From Limivivens faecihominis (GTDB taxonomy: Bacteria > Bacillota > Clostridia > Lachnospirales > Lachnospiraceae): 64,000 nt of DNA. The notes under the pieces are model-generated. The model had not been told where the DNA came from and did not search any database. It worked only from the letters and a program-made list of their open reading frames with translations. A program made the translations under genes and the position numbers. Positions 1 through 8,698 of the stretch are shown here, piece after piece. Positions within the stretch are counted from its first letter, which is position 1, and every line of letters begins with the position of its first letter. The stretch spans positions 62,001-126,000 of the forward strand of contig NZ_JAJEPR010000005.1 in NCBI RefSeq assembly GCF_020686945.1, in the 5' to 3' direction.

Positions 1-1
1 A

Positions 2-1393
2 AGCTTTCCTGCTCTCATCCAGGCCATCGGAAAGAAGCCCGGAGAGCCCTGGTCCGATGAGTTCCGCCGGGATTTCTTTTCCCTCTATAATACCTTCTCC
101 GAATATTTCCTGGCAAAGGGCGGCGAAAAGCTCCCTGTGACCATCGCCGATGCCTTCCTCAAATATCTGGAAATCTACGATTACGAGGATATCCTGAAAA
201 AGAGTCCCGCTGAGGTCAAGGAAGATGTCAACCGGCTCTGGGATGAGTTTTCCGTTACCGGTGATGAAGGCTCTGCCCTGGTAAAAGACACCGGGGACGC
301 CACCACCACCTCGAAGGGTCTCTTAAGCCTGACCCGCCTCTTCTCCGGCAGAACCCAGAAAGTCAAGATTGCTTTCTTAAACGAGAAGACCAGCGAGACT
401 TCCAGCTGGACCTACAGCCATGAGCTGGGCCGCCTGTATCTCGAAGAGACCTATCCCAACAACGTAGAGACCTTCCACATCGACAACCTGGAGGAGGGCG
501 AGAGCGCCGAGAAAGCCATCGAGTCCGCGATCCAGCTGGGCAGCGATATCATTTTCACCACCTCCCCCTGCCTCATCAAATCCAGTGTCCGGGCAGCTGT
601 GGCTCACCCCAACGTGATTATCCTGAACTGCTCCCTGAATCAGTTCTACCACTCGCTTCGCACCTACTACGGCAGAATGTACGAAGCCAAATTCCTCATG
701 GGCGCCATCGCCGCCGCCATGTCCCAGACGGACCACATCGGCTACCTGGCAGATTACCCCATCTACGGAACCATCGCCAACATCAACGCCTTCGCCATGG
801 GTGCAAAAATGATCAATCCCCGGGCCATGATCCATTTGGAATGGTCCCGCATCAACCACTGGAGCGGCCGTCACCTCTCCGAGATGGAGGAGGTTCAGGT
901 CATCTCTGGCCAGGATATGATCCGCCCCGACGCTCCTTCCCGGGAGTTCGGTATTTACAAAAAAGGAAAAGACGGCATCGAGAACATCGCCTCTCCGATG
1001 TGGCACTGGGGTAAATTCTACGAGCAGATCGTCCAGAACGTACTGGACGGCACCTGGAAAAAGACAAAGACAGCCATGAACTACTGGCTTGGCCTTTCCT
1101 CCGATGTCATTGATATCGTTTATTCCAACAATCTGCCTGTAGGCACCCGCCGGCTTCTGAAATTTCTGGAAGCCTCCATCATCAAAGGCACTCTGGAGCC
1201 TTTCTACGGCGTTCTCTATTCCCAGGACGGCATCGTGCAGAAATCTGAGGATGAAAGCATGACACCGGAGCAGATCGTGACCATGGACTGGCTGGCTGAC
1301 AACGTTCTCGGAGTGATTCCTACCTTCAGCGACCTGACCGATGAGGCCAGGGAACTGGTACTGCTGCAGGGACCCCTGAATACAGAGGAGTAA
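2..1393 (+). CDS. BMP-family (basic membrane protein / Med-like) binding protein, 5' truncated
   Basis: The reading frame is open from base 2, so the gene begins outside the window; 463 residues are visible. From about residue 120 of the fragment the sequence resembles the periplasmic-binding fold of the BMP family, starting KVKIAFLNEK and continuing through GSDIIFTTSP and HIGYLADYPIYGT. BMP proteins usually bind nucleosides for ABC importers. Here about 115 residues of largely helical sequence precede the binding fold, and no signal peptide is visible in the part seen, so it may be a cytoplasmic sensor rather than a lipoprotein. A GTG at 137 is a possible internal start, but the upstream frame continues without a stop. 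The stop lies 5 bp before the next gene, which suggests co-transcription. Confidence 0.8.
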   Translation, partial: SFPALIQAIGKKPGEPWSDEFRRDFFSLYNTFSEYFLAKGGEKLPVTIADAFLKYLEIYDYEDILKKSPAEVKEDVNRLWDEFSVTGDEGSALVKDTGDATTTSKGLLSLTRLFSGRTQKVKIAFLNEKTSETSSWTYSHELGRLYLEETYPNNVETFHIDNLEEGESAEKAIESAIQLGSDIIFTTSPCLIKSSVRAAVAHPNVIILNCSLNQFYHSLRTYYGRMYEAKFLMGAIAAAMSQTDHIGYLADYPIYGTIANINAFAMGAKMINPRAMIHLEWSRINHWSGRHLSEMEEVQVISGQDMIRPDAPSREFGIYKKGKDGIENIASPMWHWGKFYEQIVQNVLDGTWKKTKTAMNYWLGLSSDVIDIVYSNNLPVGTRRLLKFLEASIIKGTLEPFYGVLYSQDGIVQKSEDESMTPEQIVTMDWLADNVLGVIPTFSDLTDEARELVLLQGPLNTEE

Positions 1394-1398
1394 AATAC

Positions 1399-2043
1399 AT
1401 GAGAATTTTAGTGATCGGCGATCATGAATCCAAATCCCTCTGGGATTTCTACGAACCTTCCAAACTGGAGGATATCGACCTTATCATCTCCTGCGGAGAC
1501 TTAAGCCCCCGATACCTTTCTTTCCTCGTGACAATGGCTCACGCCCCGGTGCTCTACATCCACGGAAACCATGACGACAAGTATGAGATGACCCCGCCCG
1601 AGGGCTGTATCTGTGTGGACGATGATCTCTACGTCTACAATGGAATCCGCATTCTGGGCCTGGGCGGCTCCATGCGTTACCGCTACGGCACACACCAGTA
1701 CACGGAAAAAGAAATGCGGACCCGCATCCGGAAGCTCTGGATGAAACTGATCCGCTACAAGGGTTTCGATATCCTCCTGACCCACTCTCCGGCCAAGGAT
1801 ATCAACGACGGCGAGGATCTGCCTCACCAGGGCTTCGAGTGTTTCCGGACCCTGCTGGAAAAATATAAGCCCAAATATTTTATCCACGGCCATGTTCATA
1901 TGAGCTACGGTCGAAAGTACAAGAGAATCGACCATTATCAGGACACCGTGATCATCAATGGTTACGATCAGTATGTCTTTGATTATGAAAATCCTGATTT
2001 CTCCTCCGACGTCAGCCGGGCCGGAACCCATATGAGTAAATAG
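1399..2043 (+). CDS. Calcineurin-like metallophosphoesterase
   Basis: This 214-residue protein has the metal-ligand signature of calcineurin-type phosphoesterases in order: an N-terminal GDHE, then SCGDLSPR, then IHGNHDDKY at about residue 55, and HGHVHMSYG near residue 165. Such enzymes hydrolyse phosphomono- or phosphodiesters with two bound metals; the substrate cannot be read from sequence. The start has AGAGGAG about 8 bp upstream, inside the end of the BMP gene, so the two are probably one transcript. The gene converges on sigE with only 2 bp between the stops, and no terminator is visible between them. Confidence 0.88.
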   Translation: MRILVIGDHESKSLWDFYEPSKLEDIDLIISCGDLSPRYLSFLVTMAHAPVLYIHGNHDDKYEMTPPEGCICVDDDLYVYNGIRILGLGGSMRYRYGTHQYTEKEMRTRIRKLWMKLIRYKGFDILLTHSPAKDINDGEDLPHQGFECFRTLLEKYKPKYFIHGHVHMSYGRKYKRIDHYQDTVIINGYDQYVFDYENPDFSSDVSRAGTHMSK

Positions 2044-2045
2044 TA

Positions 2046-2786
2046 TTAAGAAAAACGGACCATCTCTTTCCGGAGCCGCTTCATGATCTTTTTCTCCAGG
2101 CGGGAAATGTAAGACTGTGAGATCCCCAGGATATCTGCCACTTCTTTCTGGGTCTTCTCCTCCCCGTCCAGGGAATTGATCCCGAAGCGCAGGGAAACGA
2201 TGGTCTGTTCTCTTTTGCTGAGCTTTCTTATGGCCCGGTTCAGAAGACGGTACTCTGCCTCCGTCTCCATATCTTTGTAAATCACATCTTCATCCGTTCC
2301 CAGAATATCCGATAAAAGCAGCTCATTTCCGTCCCAGTCCACATTCAGGGGCTCGTCGATGGAGACCTCCATCCGGGTCTTGCTGTTCCGCCGAAGGTAC
2401 ATGAGGATCTCATTCTCGATGCAGCGGGAGGCGTATGTGGCAAGCTTGATCTTTTTCTCCGGCACAAAGGTATTGATGGCCTTGATGAGGCCGATCGTCC
2501 CGATGGAAATCAGATCCTCCACACCCACTCCCGTATTGTCGAATTTTTTCGCTATGTATACCACCAGTCTTAAGTTGTGCTCGATAAGGAGGGATTTGGC
2601 TTCCTCGCTGCCTGTCTTTCCCAGCCGCTCGATGGCGGAGGCTTCCTCGTCCGGCAGAAGAGGCGGAGGCAGGACTTCGCTTCCCCCGATATAGTGGATC
2701 TCATTTTCCTTCTGAAAAAGCACGGTCTGAAAAGCGGGAACCATGCGAAACTGAAATTTACCCGGCATTGCTACTTTTATCACCAT
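2046..2786 (-). CDS. sigE: RNA polymerase sporulation sigma factor SigE
   Basis: This 246-residue sigma-70 protein drives early mother-cell transcription during sporulation. An N-terminal stretch of about 30 residues matches the position of the pro-sequence removed by SpoIIGA. Region 2 (LIEHNLRLVVYIAKKF, then DLISIGTIGLIKAI and ATYASRCIENEILMYLR) and region 4 (LSKREQTIVSLRFGI and the helix-turn-helix KEVADILGISQSYISRLEK) are clear. The start at 2786 has AGGAGGGAA 8 bp upstream. The gene follows spoIIGA by 13 bp, as in other endospore formers. sigG, which often follows, is not here; the next gene is convergent. Confidence 0.95.
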   Translation of the reverse strand: MVIKVAMPGKFQFRMVPAFQTVLFQKENEIHYIGGSEVLPPPLLPDEEASAIERLGKTGSEEAKSLLIEHNLRLVVYIAKKFDNTGVGVEDLISIGTIGLIKAINTFVPEKKIKLATYASRCIENEILMYLRRNSKTRMEVSIDEPLNVDWDGNELLLSDILGTDEDVIYKDMETEAEYRLLNRAIRKLSKREQTIVSLRFGINSLDGEEKTQKEVADILGISQSYISRLEKKIMKRLRKEMVRFS

Positions 2787-2799
2787 TCTCTATTCCCTC

Positions 2800-3582
2800 C
2801 TAATCATCGGTCAGCGCGCTGGGCAGGATCATCTGATATCTACCTTTGGCGCTCAGCGTTTCTTTACACACTGCCACGATGGGACGGTCGATCTTCTTTT
2901 CTTCCCCATCCCTGCTGATAAAAAGACAGTCCAGACAGATCCCCGGCAGGCAGCCGCTCTGCTTTCCCACCGTCTGATAAGGAATCCACAGGACCTTCGT
3001 TTTCTGATTAAAAAGCTCTTTCACCGCCTGGTATTCTACCACGGCCACCGGTTTTCCAAAGTATGGGTCCACCAGCCGGTTTCCCGTATCCCGAAGAGCG
3101 AAAAGTTTCTTCTGTCTCCCATTCCAGAAAAGCGTGACTTCCGTAAGATTCTCCGTCTCGTATTTCCACTTCTCCTTCAGGCGCAGGGCAGCGTAAATCA
3201 GAGCCGTACCGGCGATGCCGGAAAGGATCACCGGAAGGGTGAGTCCCAGGCGCAGCACCGGAACCACTCCTCCCAAGAGAAACGCCATTCCGAAAAAGAC
3301 AGCCGTACTTCTCAAAAGCCGTTTTCTCTGCCCGAAGGGAATTTGATAGCTTCCCTTCACCATGAGGAGCGCCATCGCCAGTGCCGCCGGAAAAAGAAGT
3401 CCCCCTTCCCCCGGAAAAAGAAAAAGCAGCAGGCAGCTGCACAGGCTTCCGAAGGCTGCCCCCACCGCCATGCGTCCAAAGCGTATTGGAAGTTTCGCCG
3501 CGATTCCCGTCAGGAACAGCAGCAGAAAATCCAGGCAGAAGTTTTCCAGAAAGAACTCATCCATATAAAGCTCGTAATACAC
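2800..3582 (-). CDS. spoIIGA: Sigma-E processing peptidase SpoIIGA
   Basis: The 260-residue product has about five hydrophobic segments in its first half and a soluble C-terminal aspartic-protease-like half with LFALRDTGNRLVDPY, which carries the catalytic D-T-G. SpoIIGA sits in the sporulation septum and cleaves pro-sigma-E after a forespore signal. I chose the GTG at 3582 (reading M-Y-Y-E-L-Y), which has the ribosome binding site AGGGGGTG just upstream; an earlier ATG at 3603 would put that site inside the gene. A sigma-A-like promoter with tandem Spo0A boxes lies upstream, and the ribosome binding site is one arm of a 12-bp inverted repeat whose other arm lies in the promoter. Confidence 0.92.
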   Translation of the reverse strand: MYYELYMDEFFLENFCLDFLLLFLTGIAAKLPIRFGRMAVGAAFGSLCSCLLLFLFPGEGGLLFPAALAMALLMVKGSYQIPFGQRKRLLRSTAVFFGMAFLLGGVVPVLRLGLTLPVILSGIAGTALIYAALRLKEKWKYETENLTEVTLFWNGRQKKLFALRDTGNRLVDPYFGKPVAVVEYQAVKELFNQKTKVLWIPYQTVGKQSGCLPGICLDCLFISRDGEEKKIDRPIVAVCKETLSAKGRYQMILPSALTDD

Positions 3583-3586
3583 AAAA

Positions 3587-3651
3587 CACCCCCTGTATCC
3601 CACTGGGCCTTTGCTCTTTCAAGCAAGATCCATTATAGAATACAGGGGGTG
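3587..3651 (-). repeat. Perfect 12-bp inverted repeat spanning the spoIIGA promoter and ribosome binding site
   Basis: CACCCCCTGTAT at 3587-3598 is exactly complementary to ATACAGGGGGTG at 3640-3651. One arm contains the spoIIGA ribosome binding site and the other lies between the -35 and -10 elements. The predicted transcription start (about 3625) is between them, so a transcript from that promoter would carry only one arm. A protein operator is therefore more likely than an RNA hairpin. Confidence 0.75.
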
Positions 3652-3707
3652 CATATTTTGTCATAATCAGAAAGCGAATCTGCCATTTTCATCGACAGGA
3701 TTCGACA
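3632..3707 (-). promoter_or_regulatory. spoIIGA promoter with tandem Spo0A boxes
   Basis: On the minus strand the -10 is TATAAT (3632-3637) and a -35-like ATGACA lies at 3659-3664, a spacing of 21 bp. The B. subtilis spoIIG promoter is known for an abnormally long spacing of 22 bp and for activation by Spo0A. Two boxes follow upstream: TGTCGAT (3691-3697) and TGTCGAA (3701-3707), exactly 10 bp apart, close to the known consensus TGNCGAA. Confidence 0.72.
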
Positions 3708-3724
3708 GCACTTTGGTATGTAAA

Positions 3725-4741
3725 TCAGCCAGCGTAACCGTTGGGGTTGTTGCTCTGCCATCTCCAGGAATCGACACACATGCGGTCGATACCGAACTCA
3801 GCCTTCCAGCCCAGCTCTCTCTCTGCCTTGGAAGCGTCGCAGTAGCAGGTAGCGATATCGCCTGCACGGCGCGGTTTAATTTCGTAAGGAAGGGTCTTTC
3901 CACAGGCTTTCTCAAATGCATGAAGCACATCCAGAACGCTGTAGCCCTTACCGGTACCCAGGTTGTAGATGTTGACGCCGCTGCCCGGTGCCAGTTTCTT
4001 CAGAGCCTTCACATGGCCTTTTGCCAGGTCTACGACATGGATATAGTCACGCACACCTGTTCCGTCCGGTGTATTGTAATCGTCACCGAAAACGCCCAGA
4101 CATTTCAGTTTACCCACAGCTACCTGTGCAATGTAGGGAACCAGGTTGTTCGGGATACCCTTCGGATCCTCGCCGATGAGGCCGCTCTCATGAGCACCAA
4201 TGGGGTTGAAATAGCGGAGAAGCAGGATGTTCCACTCCGGATCTGCGGTATGAAGATCGGTCAGAACCTGCTCCAGCATGCTCTTGGTACGGCCGTAGGG
4301 GTTTGTCACCTCACCCTTCGGACACTCTTCGGTGATGGGTACGAAAGCCGGATCGCCGTATACGGTTGCAGAGGAACTGAAGATCAGGTTCTTCACACCA
4401 TGATTTCTCATAACATCACAGAGGTTGAAGGTTCCGGTCATGTTGTTGTGGTAATATTCCAGGGGCTTTGACACGGACTCGCCTACGGCCTTCAGACCCG
4501 CAAAATGAATAACAGCGTCAATCTTCTGCTCGTCAAAGATCTTGTTCATGCCTTCTTTATTCAGCATGTCTTCTTTGTAAAAAATAACTTTCTTGCCGGT
4601 GATCTTTTCCACCCGCTCCAGAGCCTTCTCGCTGGCATTGTAAAGGTTGTCCATGACAACGACCTCATGACCCTCGTTTAAAAGCTCGATGCAGGTATGG
4701 CTGCCGATATAACCGGCTCCGCCTGTTACTAAGATTTTCAT
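3725..4741 (-). CDS. galE: UDP-glucose 4-epimerase
   Basis: This 338-residue enzyme interconverts UDP-glucose and UDP-galactose for the Leloir pathway and for surface polysaccharides. It has the Rossmann NAD motif GGAGYIGSH at the N terminus, the catalytic Ser in SSSATVYG and the Y-x-x-x-K in YGRTKSMLEQ. The length is normal for the family. AAAAGGAGG lies about 10 bp before the ATG. It sits between the ftsZ terminator and the spoIIGA promoter and is probably transcribed alone; no other galactose genes are in the window. Confidence 0.96.
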   Translation of the reverse strand: MKILVTGGAGYIGSHTCIELLNEGHEVVVMDNLYNASEKALERVEKITGKKVIFYKEDMLNKEGMNKIFDEQKIDAVIHFAGLKAVGESVSKPLEYYHNNMTGTFNLCDVMRNHGVKNLIFSSSATVYGDPAFVPITEECPKGEVTNPYGRTKSMLEQVLTDLHTADPEWNILLLRYFNPIGAHESGLIGEDPKGIPNNLVPYIAQVAVGKLKCLGVFGDDYNTPDGTGVRDYIHVVDLAKGHVKALKKLAPGSGVNIYNLGTGKGYSVLDVLHAFEKACGKTLPYEIKPRRAGDIATCYCDASKAERELGWKAEFGIDRMCVDSWRWQSNNPNGYAG

Positions 4742-4792
4742 AGCTGTGTCCTCCTTTTTATAAAAACGCTGCTGCGTTTTGAGCTGTTTACA

Positions 4793-4825
4793 AAAGATGG
4801 GACCACAAAATCGGGTCCCATCTTT
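4793..4825 (-). terminator. Terminator of the dcw operon after ftsZ
   Basis: A perfect 12-bp stem (AAAGATGGGACC at 4793-4804 against GGTCCCATCTTT at 4814-4825) with a 9-nt loop begins 8 bp after the ftsZ stop. The T-rich flank on the minus strand (CTTTTGT) supports an intrinsic terminator. Confidence 0.85.
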
Positions 4826-4832
4826 CTATTAC

Positions 4833-6041
4833 TTATCTCTTTCTCAGGAAATCCGGGATCTGGATATCTTTCTCCTGGATCTTGCTTTCCGGAGTTCTCA
4901 GTCTGTTAAGACCGGGAGCTGCCGGGGCCGGATTCACGGAAGGTCTCGGCTGGCTGTAGGAAGGAGCCGGGCTCTTTTTCGGGAAAGCGCTGACATTGGC
5001 TCTCTCACGGCTCTGGAACGGATTGCTGAAGGAAGAAGCGGTGGAAGTACTGTTCACTTTTTGTGTCTCCACACCGGCATTCTGGGCCTCCTCTGTGTGA
5101 AGGCCTGTAGCAATAACGGTAATGCTTGCTTCATCAGCGTATGTATCATCATACATAGCACCAAAGATGATGTTCGCATCCTCTCCTACCAGTTCCTCTA
5201 CATAGCTGGCTGCATCGTTGGCATCCATCAGGGAGATATCACCGGAAATATTGATGATGACATCGGTAGCGCCCTCGATCGTGGTCTCAAGAAGCGGGCT
5301 GGATACGGCCTGTTTCACGGCCTCCATAGCCTTGTCGTCGCCCTTGGCCTGTCCGATACCGATATGAGCGATACCCTTGTTGGTCATAACGGTCTGTACG
5401 TCTGCGAAGTCCAGATTGATAAGAGCCGGCATATTGATCAGGTCTGTGATACCCTGAACGGCCTGCTGCAGGACTTCGTCTGCTTTCTTTAATGCCTCCG
5501 GCATTGTAGTCCGGCGGTCCACGATCTCAAGAAGCTTGTCATTGGGGATCACAATCAGAGTGTCCACGTTGGCTTTCAGTCTCTCGATACCTGCAAGAGC
5601 ATTGCTCATACGGGTCTTTGCCTCGAAACGGAAGGGCTTGGTCACAACGCCGACGGTCAGGATACCCATATCCTTGGCAAGTCCTGCCACTACCGGAGCA
5701 GCTCCGGTTCCGGTTCCGCCGCCCATACCGCAGGTAACGAATACCATATCGGCACCCTGCATCACCTGTTTGATATCCTCTGTGCTCTCCTGGGCAGCCT
5801 GCTCGCCTACTTCCGGCTTTGCTCCTGCGCCCAGTCCCTTGGTCAGCTTCTCACCGATCTGGATGGTGGTAGGAGCCTTACAGAGCTGAAGTGCCTGCTT
5901 ATCGGTATTGATTCCGACGAACTCTACGCCGCCGATGGTCTCGTCAACCATTCTATTTACAGCATTATTGCCTGCTCCGCCGACACCGATGACGATAATC
6001 TTAGCAGCAGACTCAGTTTCATTTGTCATAATTTCTAACAA
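4833..6041 (-). CDS. ftsZ: Cell division protein FtsZ
   Basis: FtsZ is the tubulin-like GTPase that forms the cytokinetic ring. The 402-residue product has the GTP-binding opening VIGVGGAGNNAVNRM, the tubulin signature GGGTGTGAAP, a variable linker from about residue 320, and the C-terminal peptide IPDFLRKR that usually binds membrane anchors. I chose the TTG at 6041, which has GGAGG 8 bp upstream; ATG at 6029 is the alternative. No ftsA lies next to it, so another anchor (for example SepF) is presumably encoded elsewhere. It is the last gene of the dcw operon. Confidence 0.97.
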   Translation of the reverse strand: MLEIMTNETESAAKIIVIGVGGAGNNAVNRMVDETIGGVEFVGINTDKQALQLCKAPTTIQIGEKLTKGLGAGAKPEVGEQAAQESTEDIKQVMQGADMVFVTCGMGGGTGTGAAPVVAGLAKDMGILTVGVVTKPFRFEAKTRMSNALAGIERLKANVDTLIVIPNDKLLEIVDRRTTMPEALKKADEVLQQAVQGITDLINMPALINLDFADVQTVMTNKGIAHIGIGQAKGDDKAMEAVKQAVSSPLLETTIEGATDVIINISGDISLMDANDAASYVEELVGEDANIIFGAMYDDTYADEASITVIATGLHTEEAQNAGVETQKVNSTSTASSFSNPFQSRERANVSAFPKKSPAPSYSQPRPSVNPAPAAPGLNRLRTPESKIQEKDIQIPDFLRKR

Positions 6042-6212
6042 GGGTATTTCCTCCTTCTCGCGTCTATATACGACCTTTCAGTCTCCTCGCGAACACTGAA
6101 CAGCATCTTTCTTTCCCGATTACAGCATACTACACCCATTGCCGCAATCTTTATCATATATCATATAGGTTTTTCCCGAAATTATCAAGTATATATTTGA
6201 AAAAATTTTTAT

Positions 6213-7247
6213 TTACTGAATGTAGGCTCCCGTGTAGGGGTCGATATAGCCATAGCCGTCGGTGATGATATCTCCGTTGCTGTCCACATAATTATAGGAA
6301 TCCACGTTGTAAGTGACATTTCCGTTTTTGTCCGTGTAGTAGCGGTTTCCGTCGGCGTCCTCGGCGAAGGTGCCATCAGACTCCTGATAGGTCAGAGCAC
6401 CGCTGGCCTGGGTGGTATGGGTCTCCTCGCTGTCGGAATTGTCGGAGCTTCCGGCGATCACATTTCCGTTCTCGTCCGTCTCCGTCTCTCCCGCGGTCTC
6501 TGTCTCCGTCTCGGGCGTATCCCGGTAAGTGACAGACTGGGACTGGCTGGAATAGCTCTCCATATTGAGGTTGCCACTCTTGTCCGCCACGGTGGGAAGA
6601 ATGGAGGAAAGGACGGAAATCTTATCCTCGATCGAGGACTCGTCTCCCATGAGCACATTCAATTTTCCGAAAATCAGGATCAGCTCGTCCTTCGTGGAAT
6701 AGCGGATCTCGTCCGGCGTCAGGCCTTCCTGGTTTAAAAGGTCCGCCACCCGGATCACCGTGTCAAGTTTGTCCGGATCGGTGGCCGTCAGGTTTTTGTA
6801 GAGCGTCACCTTATCCAACGTAAGACCTGTGACTTCCGGCACATTCTCATGAAGCTTCTGGGAATTTTCGATAATAAGGCCTGTCCGGTCAAAATAAACA
6901 TATTTTCCCTGGGTCCGCACATAACCCACGGCCTGTTTCTCATAGACGTGGACCTGAACCTTGAAGGGACTTTCCATCTTCACTTCCACGCTGCTCAAAA
7001 AGGGCAGGGCCTTCTCCGCTCTCGTCTTATCGCTGTATTTCCACATGAGATAAAGGGTGTTCTGGCACAGGCCATCCTGAAGGATAGCCTGTTGGATCTG
7101 GGCTGAAGTAAAGGTGCTGTTTCCGGAAACCGAAATCTCATTTACCCGGAAAAGTCCGAAGACGATCGCTGCCGTCAGGACCAGTACCCCGATGAACCCC
7201 CATATCACTTTGCCTTTTCTCTTCCGTCTTTTATGACTGTTCTTCAT
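6213..7247 (-). CDS. ftsQ: Cell division protein FtsQ/DivIB
   Basis: The 344-residue protein has a basic cytoplasmic N terminus, one membrane segment at about residues 15-35, and a POTRA-type region beginning NEISVSGNSTFTSAQI. The FtsQ/DivIB beta domain continues to about residue 230. It acts in the divisome with FtsL and FtsB. The C terminus has a long acidic Thr/Glu-rich tail followed by a Tyr/Asp-rich end (YTDKNGNVTYN, VDSNGDI), which is longer than in most homologues and poorly conserved in general. It lies between murA and ftsZ, as in many Firmicutes dcw clusters. Confidence 0.9.
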   Translation of the reverse strand: MKNSHKRRKRKGKVIWGFIGVLVLTAAIVFGLFRVNEISVSGNSTFTSAQIQQAILQDGLCQNTLYLMWKYSDKTRAEKALPFLSSVEVKMESPFKVQVHVYEKQAVGYVRTQGKYVYFDRTGLIIENSQKLHENVPEVTGLTLDKVTLYKNLTATDPDKLDTVIRVADLLNQEGLTPDEIRYSTKDELILIFGKLNVLMGDESSIEDKISVLSSILPTVADKSGNLNMESYSSQSQSVTYRDTPETETETAGETETDENGNVIAGSSDNSDSEETHTTQASGALTYQESDGTFAEDADGNRYYTDKNGNVTYNVDSYNYVDSNGDIITDGYGYIDPYTGAYIQ

Positions 7248-7266
7248 TCTGTCCCCCGTAAGTTTT

Positions 7267-7426
7267 GCTACAGTGAAAATTAAGTTGCTGATACATTGAC
7301 AATGGATGCTTTCTTCATCTGCAAGACGGAGTAATGAGGCGTAGCGGTGGCTATGTCGATTGACGACAACGCAGCAGATAAAAAATCAGACAAGTCAAGG
7401 TGTCAGTTACTTAGTTTTCACTGTGC
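7267..7426. repeat. MITE-like palindromic element at the murA 3' end
   Basis: The terminal arms at about 7267-7300 and 7394-7426 are inverted copies that match at 26 of 31 positions from ACAGTG inwards, enclosing roughly 95 bp with further short self-complementary stretches (CATCTGC against GCAGCAGAT). The right arm runs into the coding end of murA and supplies its last codons and stop. No transposase is encoded; it could be a miniature mobile element or a structured intergenic repeat. Confidence 0.6.
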
Positions 7427-8672
7427 TGCTCTGCATGCAGGCACCCAGAGCGCCAAGATCCCTCAAAAGATCCTCGTAGCCTCTCTCAATATACCCGTCA
7501 TCCTGAATCAGTGTGGTTCCCTCCGCTCCCAGAGCGGCCAGAACCAGAGCAGCCCCTCCCCGGAGCTCTTTCGCCCGGACAAAGGTGCCGTGAAGGGAAG
7601 AAACGCCCCGGATCAGGGCCCTGTTCCCTTTTATCTCAAGATCCGCTCCCATCCGGCGAAGCTGAGCCGCCGTCTGGAAACGTGCTTCAAAAATATTTTC
7701 CTCAATCTCGCTTTTTCCCCGGGCCACGGTCATGGCCGAGAGCAGGGCCGACTGAAGGTCCGTCGGAAAGCCCGGATAAGGGCTGGTTTCCACTCTTCCC
7801 GCAGGAAGGAAGGCCTCCCTGGCATCGAGAAAAATCCCTCTGGGACTCGTGTGAACCACCGCCCCTGTCTTTTCTATAACCTTCAGGACCTCTGTAAGCG
7901 TCCCGGTTTCCGCTCCTTCCAGGAATACTCGGCCTCTGGTGAGCACTCCTCCGAAAAGATAAGTCCCCGCCACAATCCGGTCCGATGAAAAAATAAATTC
8001 GCTGTCCTCCAGGCTGGAAACGCCCTCGATCCGGATCGTCTCCGTCCCGTCCCCTTCGATCCGCGCTCCTTTTCCCCGAAGGAAACGGCAGAGTTCTGAA
8101 ATCTCCGGCTCTCTCGCCGCTCCGGAAAGGACCGTTACGCCCTCCGCCAGTACGGCCGCGAGGATCACATTTTCCGTGGCCCCCACGCTTGGAAAAGGAA
8201 GGGAAAACTCCGCCCCGGAAAGCCTCCTGCAGCTGGCCTTAAGCCCCCGCTCCTCCTCCGTAAAGGTCACTCCCATCTCTGAGAGCATTTTTAAATGAAG
8301 GTCGATGGGACGTTTTCCGATGGTGCAGCCTCCGGGATAGGGAAGACAGGCTTCTCCAAACCTTCCGAGCAGACTTCCCAGAAGGATCACTGAGGAGCGC
8401 ATCTTTTCCCCGAGGCTTTCCGGAACCCGGTTTCTGTCAAGTCCCGCGGCATCCAGAATCAGAGCATCTTTTTCCACGGTGACACTGCAGCCCAGGCTTC
8501 TCAGTATCTCAAGGGTATAACCCACGTCTGTGATCCCCGGACAGTTGTGGAGCACCGTCCTTCCTCTGTGGAGCAATGCTCCGGCCAGAACAGGCAGGGC
8601 TCCATTCTTGGAACCCTGGATTTTCACTGCCCCGTCTAAGGGCCTGCCGCCCCTTACCTCATACCATGCCAA
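7407..8672 (-). CDS. murA: UDP-N-acetylglucosamine 1-carboxyvinyltransferase (MurA)
   Basis: MurA transfers enolpyruvate from PEP to UDP-GlcNAc, the first committed step of peptidoglycan synthesis. The 421-residue length is normal. VKIQGSKNGALPVLAG at the N terminus is the family signature, and YPGGCTIGKRPIDLH near residue 115 contains the Cys that is the fosfomycin target in the family. The start is a TTG at 8672 with GGGGGA about 7 bp upstream. The final residues STVKTK and the stop lie in one arm of the inverted-repeat element at 7267-7426, which may have replaced the original end of the gene. Confidence 0.94.
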   Translation of the reverse strand: MAWYEVRGGRPLDGAVKIQGSKNGALPVLAGALLHRGRTVLHNCPGITDVGYTLEILRSLGCSVTVEKDALILDAAGLDRNRVPESLGEKMRSSVILLGSLLGRFGEACLPYPGGCTIGKRPIDLHLKMLSEMGVTFTEEERGLKASCRRLSGAEFSLPFPSVGATENVILAAVLAEGVTVLSGAAREPEISELCRFLRGKGARIEGDGTETIRIEGVSSLEDSEFIFSSDRIVAGTYLFGGVLTRGRVFLEGAETGTLTEVLKVIEKTGAVVHTSPRGIFLDAREAFLPAGRVETSPYPGFPTDLQSALLSAMTVARGKSEIEENIFEARFQTAAQLRRMGADLEIKGNRALIRGVSSLHGTFVRAKELRGGAALVLAALGAEGTTLIQDDGYIERGYEDLLRDLGALGACMQSSTVKTK

Positions 8673-8698
8673 AGAACGTCCCCCGCTTTCTTTCCTTG

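Noticed and set aside
2787..2799. Missing sigG as evidence of a break
   Set aside because: sigG is unlinked to sigE in many Clostridia, so its absence here is not informative.
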